IMG/VR virus record: IMGVR_UViG_3300024346_000637
Location: 1-20,854 of that record
Length of the DNA: 20,854 nt
Direction: 5' to 3' (one strand)
From: a virus
Shown here: in pieces, positions 10,765-20,243 of the stretch
How positions within the stretch are numbered: the stretch's first letter is position 1
How the letters are laid out: each line of letters starts with the position of its first letter
Notes under the pieces: model-generated
What the model was told of the DNA's origin: nothing
The model's database searches: none
The model's input: only the letters and a program-made list of their open reading frames with translations
Program-made: the position numbers and the translations under genes

Positions 10765-13700
10765 GGTGTCTCCAGTGCAGTGATACGGGCGGTGAGTTGG
10801 GTGATGAGGGCTTGTTGCTCTTGGATGGCTTTGACCAAATGCGGAATGATCCCGCCTGTCATGCCACCAGTAAGACCTTTACGGACTTCTTCACCTTCGT
10901 TAGACATATTGTCAACGACAAACTCAGGAAATACTACTTCAACATCTTGAGCAATAAAACCAGAGTTAACGTGTTCGCCAGATTTAATCCAATCAAATGC
11001 AACAGGTTTAAGAGCAGAAATCTTGTCAAGCGAACCAGACATCGGTTGAATGTTGGTCTTTTCACGGGCATCAGATAGTGTCGCAAATTGCACGTTGCTT
11101 GCACCGTTCCCAACAATGCCGCCCATAGGCGTAGTAGAAACGCCTCCTGCAAAAAATTGAACAAATCTAGCGGTACTAGATGTGGTCGTCATTGCTTTTG
11201 AAAGCCCCAAAACTGGAGAGTTATCTCCTGAGGATGCTTCTGCATTAAAAAAACCAACTACAGAAGCGCCACCATTCGTTTGTTTACCTTGAACTGCAAA
11301 ACCACCCTCTGAATTTCCGTTGATAATGGTGCTAACTGTAGATATAACCCCCACCAGCAAGTCACCGCTGGAGGTGATACGGGCGCGTTCTGGTGTACCA
11401 TCGCCTGCGCTTGTTTGCGTGTAAAAGCCTAAAGCACCGCCATTACTAATAGCTTTATCTTGAATGCCACCAATTGCAGCCGCATAAGTATTTCCAGTAC
11501 TGCCACCCGCAGTATTTTGTAATGCAAAGCCCAATCTGATTTTATCTCCAACTACTGCAGTTCCAGACGTTGGTCCAATAACCACTGCATCAGAATTCTG
11601 AGTAGTGCCTGTTGATACATCTAATTTTAAGCGAGGGCTTGCAGTCCCAATACCTACATTACCCGTCACGCCGAGGGTTTGGGGTATGGTTACTGCACCT
11701 GTTGCACTAGCTATAGATAAGAATGGAGTGGTATTTCCCCTAATTGAAAATAATCCAGTCGTTGCTGTATTAATCAAATCCCAAGTGTAAACACCTGTTT
11801 GCGTTAATTCGAGTACTGGAGAAGTTCCAGATGCCTTAGTGCTAAAAAATCCTCCTCCTGTAGCTGAGATATTTCCCGTTGCACTCAGCGTCCCGGTGAT
11901 TGCTAGGCCGGAGGTGGTAAATCGTGAGACTTCTGCGCCAAGAACGGCGACTGACATTGCTCCGTTTGTTGAGCGATACAAGCCAGTGCCTGTTTCGTTT
12001 GTGAAACTAAAAGTAGGAGTAGCGACTACGCCATCTGAGGTACGAATTGTTGTTGTCGCACTCAGCGTCCCGGTGACTGCTAGGCCGGTGGAGGAGACTG
12101 AGGTAGTTGCAGTGCTTGCCCCACCTGAATAAGTCCTGACAGGCCCATTTGCGCCTACTATATTAAGACCCCCGCCGCGACCTGAAACTAGAGTTCCCGC
12201 CGAGGCTATATTGGGTGGGCTGTCTGGGTTGACGGGAGCAGTGTTGTATGTAGTGCTAGTTTGCACAAGACGAATTCCTTGTGATTCGTCTGCCCGAACC
12301 TCTATTGACATACCGTTTGCGGCTCCTGCCGTGGTATTTACCGCTAAATTGGTGGGAACCCCTGTGCCCGGAATAGTTATAGTGATAATGCCGCTAGTAT
12401 TTACAGTAGTAAACACACCCGTACTCGCAGTCGTAGCGCCGACAGTCATGCCGTTGATTGTCCCTCCGGTCAGCGTTGCACCGCTTGAGACAAGCGTGTT
12501 GAGCGTAGCCGTGGACGATGCGGTGAGGGTTGTAAACGCACCAGCCAGCGGAGTCGTTGTGCCAATCACCACGTTGTTGATTTGATTGCCGCCGCCTGAT
12601 ACTGTGCCGCCAAGGGTAAAAGCTGGCATGGTTCCCACGCTGGATGGGCTGCCGAGTGCCGGTGTAACTAATGTCGGAGAAGTTGCAAATACAACCACGC
12701 CTGTGCCGGTTTCGTCAGTTAAAGCACTAGCAAGATTGGCAGAGGTAAATGAGCCTAATAATGTTGCATTGCCTACACTGGTGACTGCTCCTGTGAGGTT
12801 GGCGTTTGTCGTTACATTGCTAGAGGTAAAGGATGTGGCTGTGCCGGTGATGTTTGTACCCACCAATGCAGATGGTGTACCAAGGTCAGGCGTCACCAGC
12901 GTAGGCGAAGTACTAAACACCAAGTTGGTTGAGGTCGTGCCTGTTGCGCCTGACGCCGTGTAACCTGTGATGTTGTTAAACGATGCTATGCCTGCGCTTG
13001 TTGCGTTTGTGCCGCCCAAGGCTACTGTGACAGGTGCAGTAAGACTAAACGCTGTGCCGGTTAGCGTCAGGCCAGTGCTGGCGGTGTAGCTGCCTGCGCC
13101 TGCAAACTGCACAAATGTGATTGCCGTAGTGCCCAGCGTGCCACCAGCGTTTGACGTACAGACCCAGCCCGTATCAGCGTATAGCGTGCCTTGTTCTATA
13201 AAGGTAAATGCGCCTGGCACTTCCAGCCAAACATTCATGTCGGCTGATCTAGCCCAGGCTCCAGCGGCTACAACGTAGATGCCGTTTTCTGCTGGCGCTG
13301 TTTGGTCTTTGACTAGGCACCTGTCTGCTGCAATCAAAGCCACGCCGTCAATTGTTTGCGTGCCAGATAGCGTGATGTTGGCGGTGGTTGCAGCTACGCA
13401 AGAGGCTTTCGGGTCTAGTCCTTGCGCTACGGTATCGACATAATCCTTGTTTGCAATGTCTGTTGAGGCCGATGGCGTTGTTGAAATGGTGCCTGCCGTG
13501 ACAGACAGATTGGCAATCGTGCCGAGACTTGTAAGTGATGAGCCGGTAACGCCTGCCGCCAGTGTGCTGCCTGTTAGTGTGCCTGCCGGTGCAATGACTG
13601 CTGCTGTGGTGATGCTGGTCGTCAAACCTTTGGCGTTGATTGTCACCACTGGAATGGCAGTGCTAGAACCTGTTACGCCTGCCGTTGCTACTGTTGCCAA

Positions 13701-15350
13701 CGTGCCTGCTGCAATGACGTTTCCAGTGCCGTCAAAGGTTGGCGAGGTATAGGCCAGGTCGCCCGTGATTTCAATTGTCCTGCCTGTTGCCAAGGCGGTG
13801 GCTGTGCTGGAGTTGCCGGTCAATGCTGCTGTGACAGTACCCGCTGTAAAGTTACCACTGGCGTCCCGAGCAACAATTGCGTTTGCAGTGTTTGCTGATG
13901 CCGCCGTAGTAGCTGAGTTGCTGACTTTTGATGCGGTGGATATGGTTGCTAGCTTGGTATCGTCAATGGCGGCAGATGCGTTTATGTCTGCGTTGACAAT
14001 TACGCCAGCGGCAATTGCAGTTGCGTTGCCAATTGAGGTTACATCGCCCGTCAGATTTGCATTGGTAGTGACATTGCTTGCGGTAAAAGACGTTGCTGTG
14101 CCGGTGATATTTGTGCCTATCAACGCAGTTGGTGTGCCTAAATCTGGCGTAACTAAAGTTGGTGAGGTGTCAACAACAAACTTTGTCCCTGTGCCTGTTT
14201 GACTTGCAATTGATGTGACATTTCCGACTGACGTTATTGGCCCCGTCAGATTGGCGTTAGTTGAATTATTGCCATCAAGTTTTTGAATTGCTTGCAGGAT
14301 TGAATCTGTGGCTGAAACTGTGCCTGCGCCAGAAATGTAGCCCGTCAATACCTTTGCAATCACAGGTGCATTGGTCAGCGTGGTTGCATTGCCAATTGAC
14401 GTAATGTCGCCCGTCAAGTTTGCATTTGTAGTGACGTTGCCAGCAGTCAAACCAGCCGCTGTGCCGGTGACGTTTGTCATTACGCCTGATGCCGGTGTTC
14501 CAAGTGCTGGGGTAACAAGTGTCGGGCTGGTTGCAAATACGGCAGCACCTGTGCCTGTCTCATCCGTCAATGCAGCCGCTAGATTGGCGCTAGAAGGCGT
14601 TGCAAGGAATGTGGCTATGCCTGTGCCTAACCCGCTGATGCCGGTCGCTACGGGCAATCCTGTGGTGTTGGTGAGGGTTCCTGACGCTGGCGTGCCAAGC
14701 ACGGGCGTGACCAAGGTCGGGGAAGTTGATAGGACTGTGTTTCCAGTGCCTGTGCTTGTTGCCACCCCGGTGCCGCCATTGACAACAGGCAACACGCCAG
14801 TGATGTCGGCGGTAGATAAACTGATGGCATCCCAGGATGAATTGGTGCCGTCTGTTTGAAGGTACTTGTTGGCCTGGCTTGCTTGAGCCGGTAGCAACGC
14901 ATTAAGGCCAGAGTTAGCCGTTGTCTGTCCAGTACCGCCGTTGACAATTGGCAACGTACCAGTAATGTCAGCAGTAGAAATATCTAGTGCGTCCCATGCA
15001 GAATTGGTGCCGTCTGTTTTAAGATATTTGCCAGATGCCGATGCTTGACTTGGGGCCAAAGCATTGAATCCTGCATTTGCTGTGGTTTGACCAGTACCGC
15101 CCAGATTAACTGGCACTGTCAACAGGCTGATGGTTGACCCAGAAATATTGATTGGCGTGGTTGCGTTGTATTGAATAACGCCCACAGGCCCAACCGTTTG
15201 GGTCGTGCCGTTGGTGTAAGTGATAAGCAGGTAATTTGCTTGGTTAATGACAACCAGTTGCACGCTTGCAATCCCAACACCCGCTACACCACGATCTAAA
15301 CTGACAGTGACATTGTTGCCGTCTACGACAGTAACTTGCATATTTGCCAT
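10761..15350 (-). CDS. large tail fibre with S74 intramolecular chaperone (1529 aa)
   Basis: AAGGGG lies seven bases before the ATG. The C-terminus (about 1425-1529) is an S74 chaperone: SDAREKTNI starts with the expected cleavage residue Ser1426, and IAQDVEVVFPEFV and a final helix (LVKAIQEQQALITQLTARI) follow. The chaperone helps trimers fold, then cuts itself off. Residues about 80-200 hold two GGTGQTTAN...TDGTNS.WDA units. TSPTLVTPxLGxP occurs five times (near 209, 275, 395, 814 and 890) and NANLTG.xTSxGN four times. Residues 622-752 (ANKDYVDTVAQGLDPKAS, TLSGTQTIDGV) match a common phage fibre domain. The middle is Ser/Thr/Gly/Ala-rich beta repeat. It should be the main host-binding fibre. 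Confidence 0.93.
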   Translation of the reverse strand: MANMQVTVVDGNNVTVSLDRGVAGVGIASVQLVVINQANYLLITYTNGTTQTVGPVGVIQYNATTPINISGSTISLLTVPVNLGGTGQTTANAGFNALAPSQASASGKYLKTDGTNSAWDALDISTADITGTLPIVNGGTGQTTANSGLNALLPAQASQANKYLQTDGTNSSWDAISLSTADITGVLPVVNGGTGVATSTGTGNTVLSTSPTLVTPVLGTPASGTLTNTTGLPVATGISGLGTGIATFLATPSSANLAAALTDETGTGAAVFATSPTLVTPALGTPASGVMTNVTGTAAGLTAGNVTTNANLTGDITSIGNATTLTNAPVIAKVLTGYISGAGTVSATDSILQAIQKLDGNNSTNANLTGPITSVGNVTSIASQTGTGTKFVVDTSPTLVTPDLGTPTALIGTNITGTATSFTASNVTTNANLTGDVTSIGNATAIAAGVIVNADINASAAIDDTKLATISTASKVSNSATTAASANTANAIVARDASGNFTAGTVTAALTGNSSTATALATGRTIEITGDLAYTSPTFDGTGNVIAAGTLATVATAGVTGSSTAIPVVTINAKGLTTSITTAAVIAPAGTLTGSTLAAGVTGSSLTSLGTIANLSVTAGTISTTPSASTDIANKDYVDTVAQGLDPKASCVAATTANITLSGTQTIDGVALIAADRCLVKDQTAPAENGIYVVAAGAWARSADMNVWLEVPGAFTFIEQGTLYADTGWVCTSNAGGTLGTTAITFVQFAGAGSYTASTGLTLTGTAFSLTAPVTVALGGTNATSAGIASFNNITGYTASGATGTTSTNLVFSTSPTLVTPDLGTPSALVGTNITGTATSFTSSNVTTNANLTGAVTSVGNATLLGSFTSANLASALTDETGTGVVVFATSPTLVTPALGSPSSVGTMPAFTLGGTVSGGGNQINNVVIGTTTPLAGAFTTLTASSTATLNTLVSSGATLTGGTINGMTVGATTASTGVFTTVNTSGIITITIPGTGVPTNLAVNTTAGAANGMSIEVRADESQGIRLVQTSTTYNTAPVNPDSPPNIASAGTLVSGRGGGLNIVGANGPVRTYSGGASTATTSVSSTGLAVTGTLSATTTIRTSDGVVATPTFSFTNETGTGLYRSTNGAMSVAVLGAEVSRFTTSGLAITGTLSATGNISATGGGFFSTKASGTSPVLELTQTGVYTWDLINTATTGLFSIRGNTTPFLSIASATGAVTIPQTLGVTGNVGIGTASPRLKLDVSTGTTQNSDAVVIGPTSGTAVVGDKIRLGFALQNTAGGSTGNTYAAAIGGIQDKAISNGGALGFYTQTSAGDGTPERARITSSGDLLVGVISTVSTIINGNSEGGFAVQGKQTNGGASVVGFFNAEASSGDNSPVLGLSKAMTTTSSTARFVQFFAGGVSTTPMGGIVGNGASNVQFATLSDAREKTNIQPMSGSLDKISALKPVAFDWIKSGEHVNSGFIAQDVEVVFPEFVVDNMSNEGEEVRKGLTGGMTGGIIPHLVKAIQEQQALITQLTARITALETP

Positions 15351-15361
15351 GATTGTTCCCC

Positions 15362-15859
15362 TTAAATTTTAATAATGCCATCTGACCGTACCAAGAACAT
15401 CAAAAAGATGATGCTGTCATCGGCAGGCGTTGGCGAGTTTGCAGGGAATGAAATCTTGATGCGCCCAGAAAAGCACACTGGATTGTTAACGTCAATGCCT
15501 AATTCGGCATCGGTTGTCAGCAGCCCCCAGGTAGCATCGTTGATCGTGACAGTAAATGAGCCTGCCGCTGTGACAATGTTGCTGACGGTCAATGCGACTG
15601 CCGTGGGCGCCGGTGAAAAATCGCCAATGTCAAACACTAAACCATTGCGAGTGTCAATTAAATTTGTGACAGTGCGCCGTAGGATTTGTGCGTTGATGGT
15701 AACGCCAGTAAGGTCTACGGGTTGCTGGACGCCTGCTGAATCCGCTGCTGTTAGCGTCAGGTTCCAGTAAGTTTGCTGGTTGTAAACCAACTCGCCAGCG
15801 ATAACGGGATTGTCAAACCCCGATACCTGCGAGATTGTATTCTTTGCGAATTTTGCCAA
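15362..15859 (-). CDS. small structural protein (165 aa), TTG start
   Basis: A TTG at 15859 has TAGGGGA about seven bases upstream, the best start available. The protein is beta-rich with Thr, Val and Asn (YWNLTLTAADSAGVQQPVDLTGVTINAQILRR), as expected for an immunoglobulin-like or baseplate-type fold in which a property is described as 'linear plus range'. The final part (PVCFSGRIKISFP) is a further strand pair. It lies between collar adhesin and tail fibre and is probably a virion component, perhaps a fibre adaptor. The precise role is not clear. Confidence 0.68.
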   Translation of the reverse strand: MAKFAKNTISQVSGFDNPVIAGELVYNQQTYWNLTLTAADSAGVQQPVDLTGVTINAQILRRTVTNLIDTRNGLVFDIGDFSPAPTAVALTVSNIVTAAGSFTVTINDATWGLLTTDAELGIDVNNPVCFSGRIKISFPANSPTPADDSIIFLMFLVRSDGIIKI

Positions 15860-15889
15860 GATGTTTCCCCTAACTCGGGTAATGACGCT

Positions 15890-15907
15890 CCCCGCTGACT
15901 CGCAGGG
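15890..15907 (-). other. weak hairpin in the gap before the 165-aa gene
   Basis: In the mRNA sense the sequence is CCCUGC-GAGUCA-GCGGGG, a six-pair stem with one U-G wobble. It sits in the only gap of about 60 bases inside this part of the late operon. No U-tract follows, so it is not an obvious terminator; it may tune expression of the downstream genes. Confidence 0.35.
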
Positions 15908-15921
15908 CTACGATTCTTGTC

Positions 15922-16497
15922 TTATGACTTCATAATATAGCACAGTGCGTAGTACGGTGGCAAGTTAGCGTTAGTGCCGCTGCTGCCTGTAGCGGTGTTT
16001 GTGCCGCCAGCAACCACTGATGATGTATTGCTTGTGCCGTTGTACCAGGCGTTAGCATTTGAACCATCTGCCAAACCGTTGCCAGCGCCGCCAACTGTGT
16101 GATCGTGAGCAGTGCCTGTAAAAGTGTGCGTGTGAGTGACAACAATTGCATTGGCAGAACCGCCACTGGCAGCAACCGCATACGTTAACCCTGCACCAAC
16201 AATAAATCTATCTCGCAAATCGGGTGTGGTCAAAGAACTAGGCGTAATTTGTCCATTGCACAAATACCAACCTGTTGGTATGCTTGCAGTTGAACCATAC
16301 CAAAGAATAATGCCGCCTGCTGGCACTGCGTATGCTGATGCTGCAACGTCTAAATTAGTCCTGGCATTGGCTGCTGTAGTTGCTCCTGTGCCGCCATTGG
16401 CAATGGGCACTGCACCGACTAGGCCATCCGTGGCATCAAGCTGGCCCGAGGTGTTGAGGTTGTTGGCTAGTTGCCCTAAATTAAAGGCTTGGGTCAT
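15922..16497 (-). CDS. tail-collar-domain adhesin (191 aa)
   Basis: Residues 58-103 are a phage tail collar domain: VPAGGIILWYGS, then IPTGWYLCNGQ and TPDLRDRFIVGAG. After it come two HxH pairs (HTH at 122-124, HDH at 131-133) like those that hold iron in T4 gp37-type fibre tips, then a Gly/Asn/Ser-rich tail and a closing NLPPYYALCYIMKS motif common to the family. The N-terminus has VPIANGGTGATTAANARTNLDV, a segment also used by the large fibre. It is coupled to the tail-tip gene by TAATG. It probably lies at the tip or side of the tail and contributes to receptor binding. Confidence 0.9.
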   Translation of the reverse strand: MTQAFNLGQLANNLNTSGQLDATDGLVGAVPIANGGTGATTAANARTNLDVAASAYAVPAGGIILWYGSTASIPTGWYLCNGQITPSSLTTPDLRDRFIVGAGLTYAVAASGGSANAIVVTHTHTFTGTAHDHTVGGAGNGLADGSNANAWYNGTSNTSSVVAGGTNTATGSSGTNANLPPYYALCYIMKS

Positions 16498-19400
16498 TAT
16501 GCTGCTCCATCTCTTGCAAATGTTTGTTGATTTAGCAAAGTAAAATTATTTGGGATTGCAGTGACTAGGTTGTAATTCACTTGGCTGGCAGTGTAGTCGT
16601 AAGTTTTAGCAAGAATAACCCCGTTGGCGTAGACTTCCATTGCAAGTGGATTGCTGGCAAATGTGTAAGTTTGTGCGCCGTTAACTGAATACGCCACGCT
16701 GTTGGTCACGTTGCTGGCTGGCACGCCATAATTGTTTGGCGCGTAAAGAATGATTGTTATTTTGCCTGTTACTGCGCTTGGAAATCCAACAATTGCAGGG
16801 CCATCTAAATCGTAATCAACCTCGCTGAATTGCACGCCGTTGACGTAGATTGATTCAAACCCGTTTTGAATTGTAATTGTGGTTGGCGTGTAAGTTGTTA
16901 CCGCTGTAACGTCTGCGCTGTATCTTGACCACGGGCGATAAGTTGATGACGCTGCTCTGTATCGGTAAACGCTAGCACCATTTAAATTGCCACCTTGATT
17001 TGGGCTAAATTCAACAATACTAATGCCGGGATAAAACGCTGTAACCGTGTACTGCGTTGGTGTTCCTACATTTGTAAATGTAAGGATATCTCCTACTACT
17101 ATATTTTGATAGGGTTGATTGGCATACTCAACATAATTTACGCCGTTGTCAACAACAAATAAGCCTAAATCTTCAAAATAAATTGATGTGCTAACTGCCC
17201 TCATGTTTATGATGATGACGGTATCGTTTACTGTACACGCTGTTCCTAAGACTACGGTTGTGCTTGTCTCGGTGTATTCTGTTGTATCAAGCAGCAAGCC
17301 ATTCTTGAATACTAAAACATCACCAACAATGTGCGTCACAGAAAATGTTGTTTGCGCTGCTGTGGCTTGGAATGTTGATTCGGTGTAATAGAAATTGTCA
17401 GGAGAAGTAAACCCGACCACTCGCCCAAACACATCAATTGTCAATGTAGCGGCTGCAAAACTTTTAGAATAAACGCCTGCACCAAAGTTTAAAAATGGAT
17501 GTAACTTAACTACCATTGCTCCGCTGGTGTCATTTGTTACTGAAACAATGCCATCTGTTATATAAATTCCTGTCGTCCCGACTGAGGTTAATTGCCCTGT
17601 TCGTGCATCTAAATCAATGCTGTTAGTACCATCTTCCAAACCTAGCCATAATGTGCTGTCATACACCGCGGTATCGGTTGGCACAAACAATGGGCCTAAA
17701 TTTAAAAATGATGCAGCACCAACTGCAAAACTGAATTTGCGATTGCCACGGTTTACGTAAAGCAAATATAAATTTGTTGAGAAATTGGAGGATGCTAAAT
17801 ACCAGGTGTAATCAGATGCGTTAGGACTGCCGGTCGTGCTGGGCGTGTTTTGCAGGCCGTAGTACGCTTTGTTTCTTGGGTTGGTAGTAAAGCCTGTACC
17901 CACCAGATCATTGCCGTAGCGCACATTGATGTAACGCTCTGTGTATTGAAAAGTTGTTGGACGCCATTGCAAGACTGTTGAGGCTACAGAATATGCGCTG
18001 GTTGCAATCCCGTTTACCAATCGGGCAAACAGATACCAATTACCGCCTGGCAGTGTTGCCGATATAGTTGGCAGCGATTGATTTGGTGAGATTGGTACGC
18101 CGTTGCTTGGAACTTGCGTAAACCCGAGCAGGTATAGCTGACCTGGTGTTGGGCTGGCAAATGCTGAGTACCATATCTCTGCAACGGTTACAAAACTTGC
18201 TGTGCCAACGTAAGGTTGAACCGTAATGGTCGGCACTGCTGCTGATGGGTAACTGGCGGTGACTGTCGGCGCAGGCACTACACCAAAGAATGACGGGTCT
18301 GTGATTTGCGTATTTGGTGCTGGGCTGTACTGGACTATCGTGGCGTTGTCGTAAACAGCAGCGTTGTATTCGTTAAGTTCTAGACTTGCGCCCAGGTTGC
18401 CGTCAGGTAGCGATACCTCGCTGACCTTCATTACCCGAAACAGTTTGGCGCTCCAGCCGTAACTGGTGTTTGTGATGGATACCACATCGCCAGCATCTAG
18501 CTGGATGGCTGGATAAGCTGCATTGATGCCGACAATCAAATCTTCTCTAGCCTGCTCCAGCACTCTGTTTGCCAAGTAGCTGACTTGAACAGACTCGTTT
18601 ATTAAATCAAAATTGCATGAAAATTTATTAATTGGTTCGTTAGCGTACAGCAGATTGGCAGGGGTTTCAAGATACACCAAATCTCGCTGGTCACGGTTTA
18701 ACTTGTTGGGGAATTGCGCTTCAATTTGATTGATCGAACTTGTGATATCTGTCAGGCTAACTTTTATGTCGCCGATAATGTTGGTGTCGTCAAAAGCGTA
18801 TGCGGTGCTTTCCGCTTTGTTAATCACGATTGACCACTGCCCTGACGCAGCGTTATAGGCGTTCCAAGAATCGCAGGCTAGCATGATGCGGTCAATGTTG
18901 GCAAGGACATTTTGCCCTGTATCCAACACGCCGTTGATGCGGTATCTGGCTTGGGTTGCAGGGTTGCCGTTGCTGTCGGTAAACGTAATTGTTTCGTCGG
19001 CGTAGGTGTTGAGCGCAGTTGCGGATGCGGTGTTAATCAAGCCTGCTGCCATGCCGCCGCCGTAGACTTCATTGCCTAAATAGTCTGCCCACACATCGCC
19101 AGGTTTGGCTGCGCCAGTGCCGTTTAGATTTTGAGTAACATTAAATGTAATGGCTTGTAGATTTGTTGTACCTGCGTCTTGGTTGTAGTTTAGCTTTACG
19201 ATTGCAAACGCCAAGCCATTCATTTGTCTAACAGCAGCAGGCCAGCGTTCCGCTGCAATAATGTCTGCGCCGCCCATTGCGGTATTTGGTGCGCTGCCCG
19301 TAATGGTAGTAATGGCACCTGCATCGGTTGAAGTGTACAAATTGATGTAAAGATAGCCGCTGATTTTTGTGTCTACATTTCCAGCGCCGTCTGTCAGGCT

Positions 19401-19793
19401 GACTACTTTGGTCAAGTCTGACGCATCAAAAGTAACTAAGCGGTCGCCGTAGTAAAACTTAGTGCGATCAAAAGTAAATTGCCCATTAGGGCTAATGCTG
19501 CTGATTGCCAGCACGTAGTACATTGATTGCTGGTCAATCGTCAGCACAGCATCCACAAATGTGCCGCCCATATAGGCGTTGCCGTATGCGATTGGCAGGC
19601 TGTTGGTGGTGTTAGGTGCTACCTGTTGTCTAACGCCCTGGTCAACGGGTTTATTTGCTGTTGGGTCATTCGGGGCAAATATTCTACCGACAACATAACT
19701 GACGGCAAAGTTAACCGCAAAGGTTGATATTGCTACAGCAGTAGCCCCGCCTCCTAATAACGCTGCTCCATACGCAATAATTGTTGCAACCAT
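16497..19793 (-). CDS. tail tip / central fibre protein (GpJ-like, 1098 aa)
   Basis: The 1098-aa protein begins with a hydrophobic segment (residues 3-33), a pattern typical of the tail-tip proteins of siphoviruses. The region from about residue 330 to 480 (SSINQIEAQFPNKLNRDQRD, LDAGDVVSITNTSYGWSAKLFRVMKVSEVSL) resembles the J-like domain that connects the tail tube to the fibre. The second half is beta-rich, and the last third has three copies of a strand-turn module built round VFKNGLLLDTTEY, IYVNGVQFSEVDY and VYANGVILAKTYDY. Its stop is TAA overlapping the next ATG. It should plug the tail and start infection. Confidence 0.85.
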   Translation of the reverse strand: MVATIIAYGAALLGGGATAVAISTFAVNFAVSYVVGRIFAPNDPTANKPVDQGVRQQVAPNTTNSLPIAYGNAYMGGTFVDAVLTIDQQSMYYVLAISSISPNGQFTFDRTKFYYGDRLVTFDASDLTKVVSLTDGAGNVDTKISGYLYINLYTSTDAGAITTITGSAPNTAMGGADIIAAERWPAAVRQMNGLAFAIVKLNYNQDAGTTNLQAITFNVTQNLNGTGAAKPGDVWADYLGNEVYGGGMAAGLINTASATALNTYADETITFTDSNGNPATQARYRINGVLDTGQNVLANIDRIMLACDSWNAYNAASGQWSIVINKAESTAYAFDDTNIIGDIKVSLTDITSSINQIEAQFPNKLNRDQRDLVYLETPANLLYANEPINKFSCNFDLINESVQVSYLANRVLEQAREDLIVGINAAYPAIQLDAGDVVSITNTSYGWSAKLFRVMKVSEVSLPDGNLGASLELNEYNAAVYDNATIVQYSPAPNTQITDPSFFGVVPAPTVTASYPSAAVPTITVQPYVGTASFVTVAEIWYSAFASPTPGQLYLLGFTQVPSNGVPISPNQSLPTISATLPGGNWYLFARLVNGIATSAYSVASTVLQWRPTTFQYTERYINVRYGNDLVGTGFTTNPRNKAYYGLQNTPSTTGSPNASDYTWYLASSNFSTNLYLLYVNRGNRKFSFAVGAASFLNLGPLFVPTDTAVYDSTLWLGLEDGTNSIDLDARTGQLTSVGTTGIYITDGIVSVTNDTSGAMVVKLHPFLNFGAGVYSKSFAAATLTIDVFGRVVGFTSPDNFYYTESTFQATAAQTTFSVTHIVGDVLVFKNGLLLDTTEYTETSTTVVLGTACTVNDTVIIINMRAVSTSIYFEDLGLFVVDNGVNYVEYANQPYQNIVVGDILTFTNVGTPTQYTVTAFYPGISIVEFSPNQGGNLNGASVYRYRAASSTYRPWSRYSADVTAVTTYTPTTITIQNGFESIYVNGVQFSEVDYDLDGPAIVGFPSAVTGKITIILYAPNNYGVPASNVTNSVAYSVNGAQTYTFASNPLAMEVYANGVILAKTYDYTASQVNYNLVTAIPNNFTLLNQQTFARDGAA

Positions 19794-20243
19794 TTAATGC
19801 ACTCGAAAGAATGTTGCTTGCATTGGTGCGTAGCCTCGTTTGGTGTAATCGATCCAAGTATTGTTAGCCATCACAGCGGTTACAGCTACATCAATGCGTC
19901 CATCGTCAATTAAATCTGTAGCCAGGCGGTCAAATTCCTTCCAGAGCCTGCCGCCTACTGTCCCATTTCTATGCTCTGGCTTGACCCACCAAGCCAGTTC
20001 GTGCAGTTCGTAAACCTCTGGGCACCAGACATTAGTGGTAATAAGCGCAGCAATAAACCCTCGGGATTCATTGTCAATCAACACAAAGCCACGCCCTGCC
20101 ATCATCTGCGTCATCAAGTTGGCAACGTGCGCCTCGTCATGCGCTGCTGCTGCTTGTAATGCTGGCACAGGCGTCTGCGTGCTGTAGTCCCGCATCATTT
20201 GCAGCAACTCAGGCATATCGTGTTTGTTGGCTTCACGAATCAT
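19794..20243 (-). CDS. GNAT-fold acetyltransferase in the tail operon
   Basis: The 149-aa protein has the GNAT layout: N-terminal IREANKHDMPELLQMM, a beta core with GFVLIDN and GFIAALIT, and ELAWWVKPEHRNGTVGGRLWKEF (residues 82-104), the acetyl-CoA pyrophosphate loop. The loop has R92 and G97-G98 but with one extra residue compared with the R-x-x-G-x-G/A consensus, so activity is likely but not sure. It lies between two tail genes with a TAAATG junction downstream and an ATGA overlap upstream, so it is transcribed with virion genes. The substrate is unknown; a tail protein or a host factor are possibilities. Confidence 0.82.
   Translation of the reverse strand: MIREANKHDMPELLQMMRDYSTQTPVPALQAAAAHDEAHVANLMTQMMAGRGFVLIDNESRGFIAALITTNVWCPEVYELHELAWWVKPEHRNGTVGGRLWKEFDRLATDLIDDGRIDVAVTAVMANNTWIDYTKRGYAPMQATFFRVH

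Noticed and set aside
11605-14859. Several + strand open frames of 60-160 aa opposite the tail fibre gene
   Set aside because: They are Val/Ala/Pro-rich mirror images of the repeated fibre sequence on the other strand and have no start signals or gene context.
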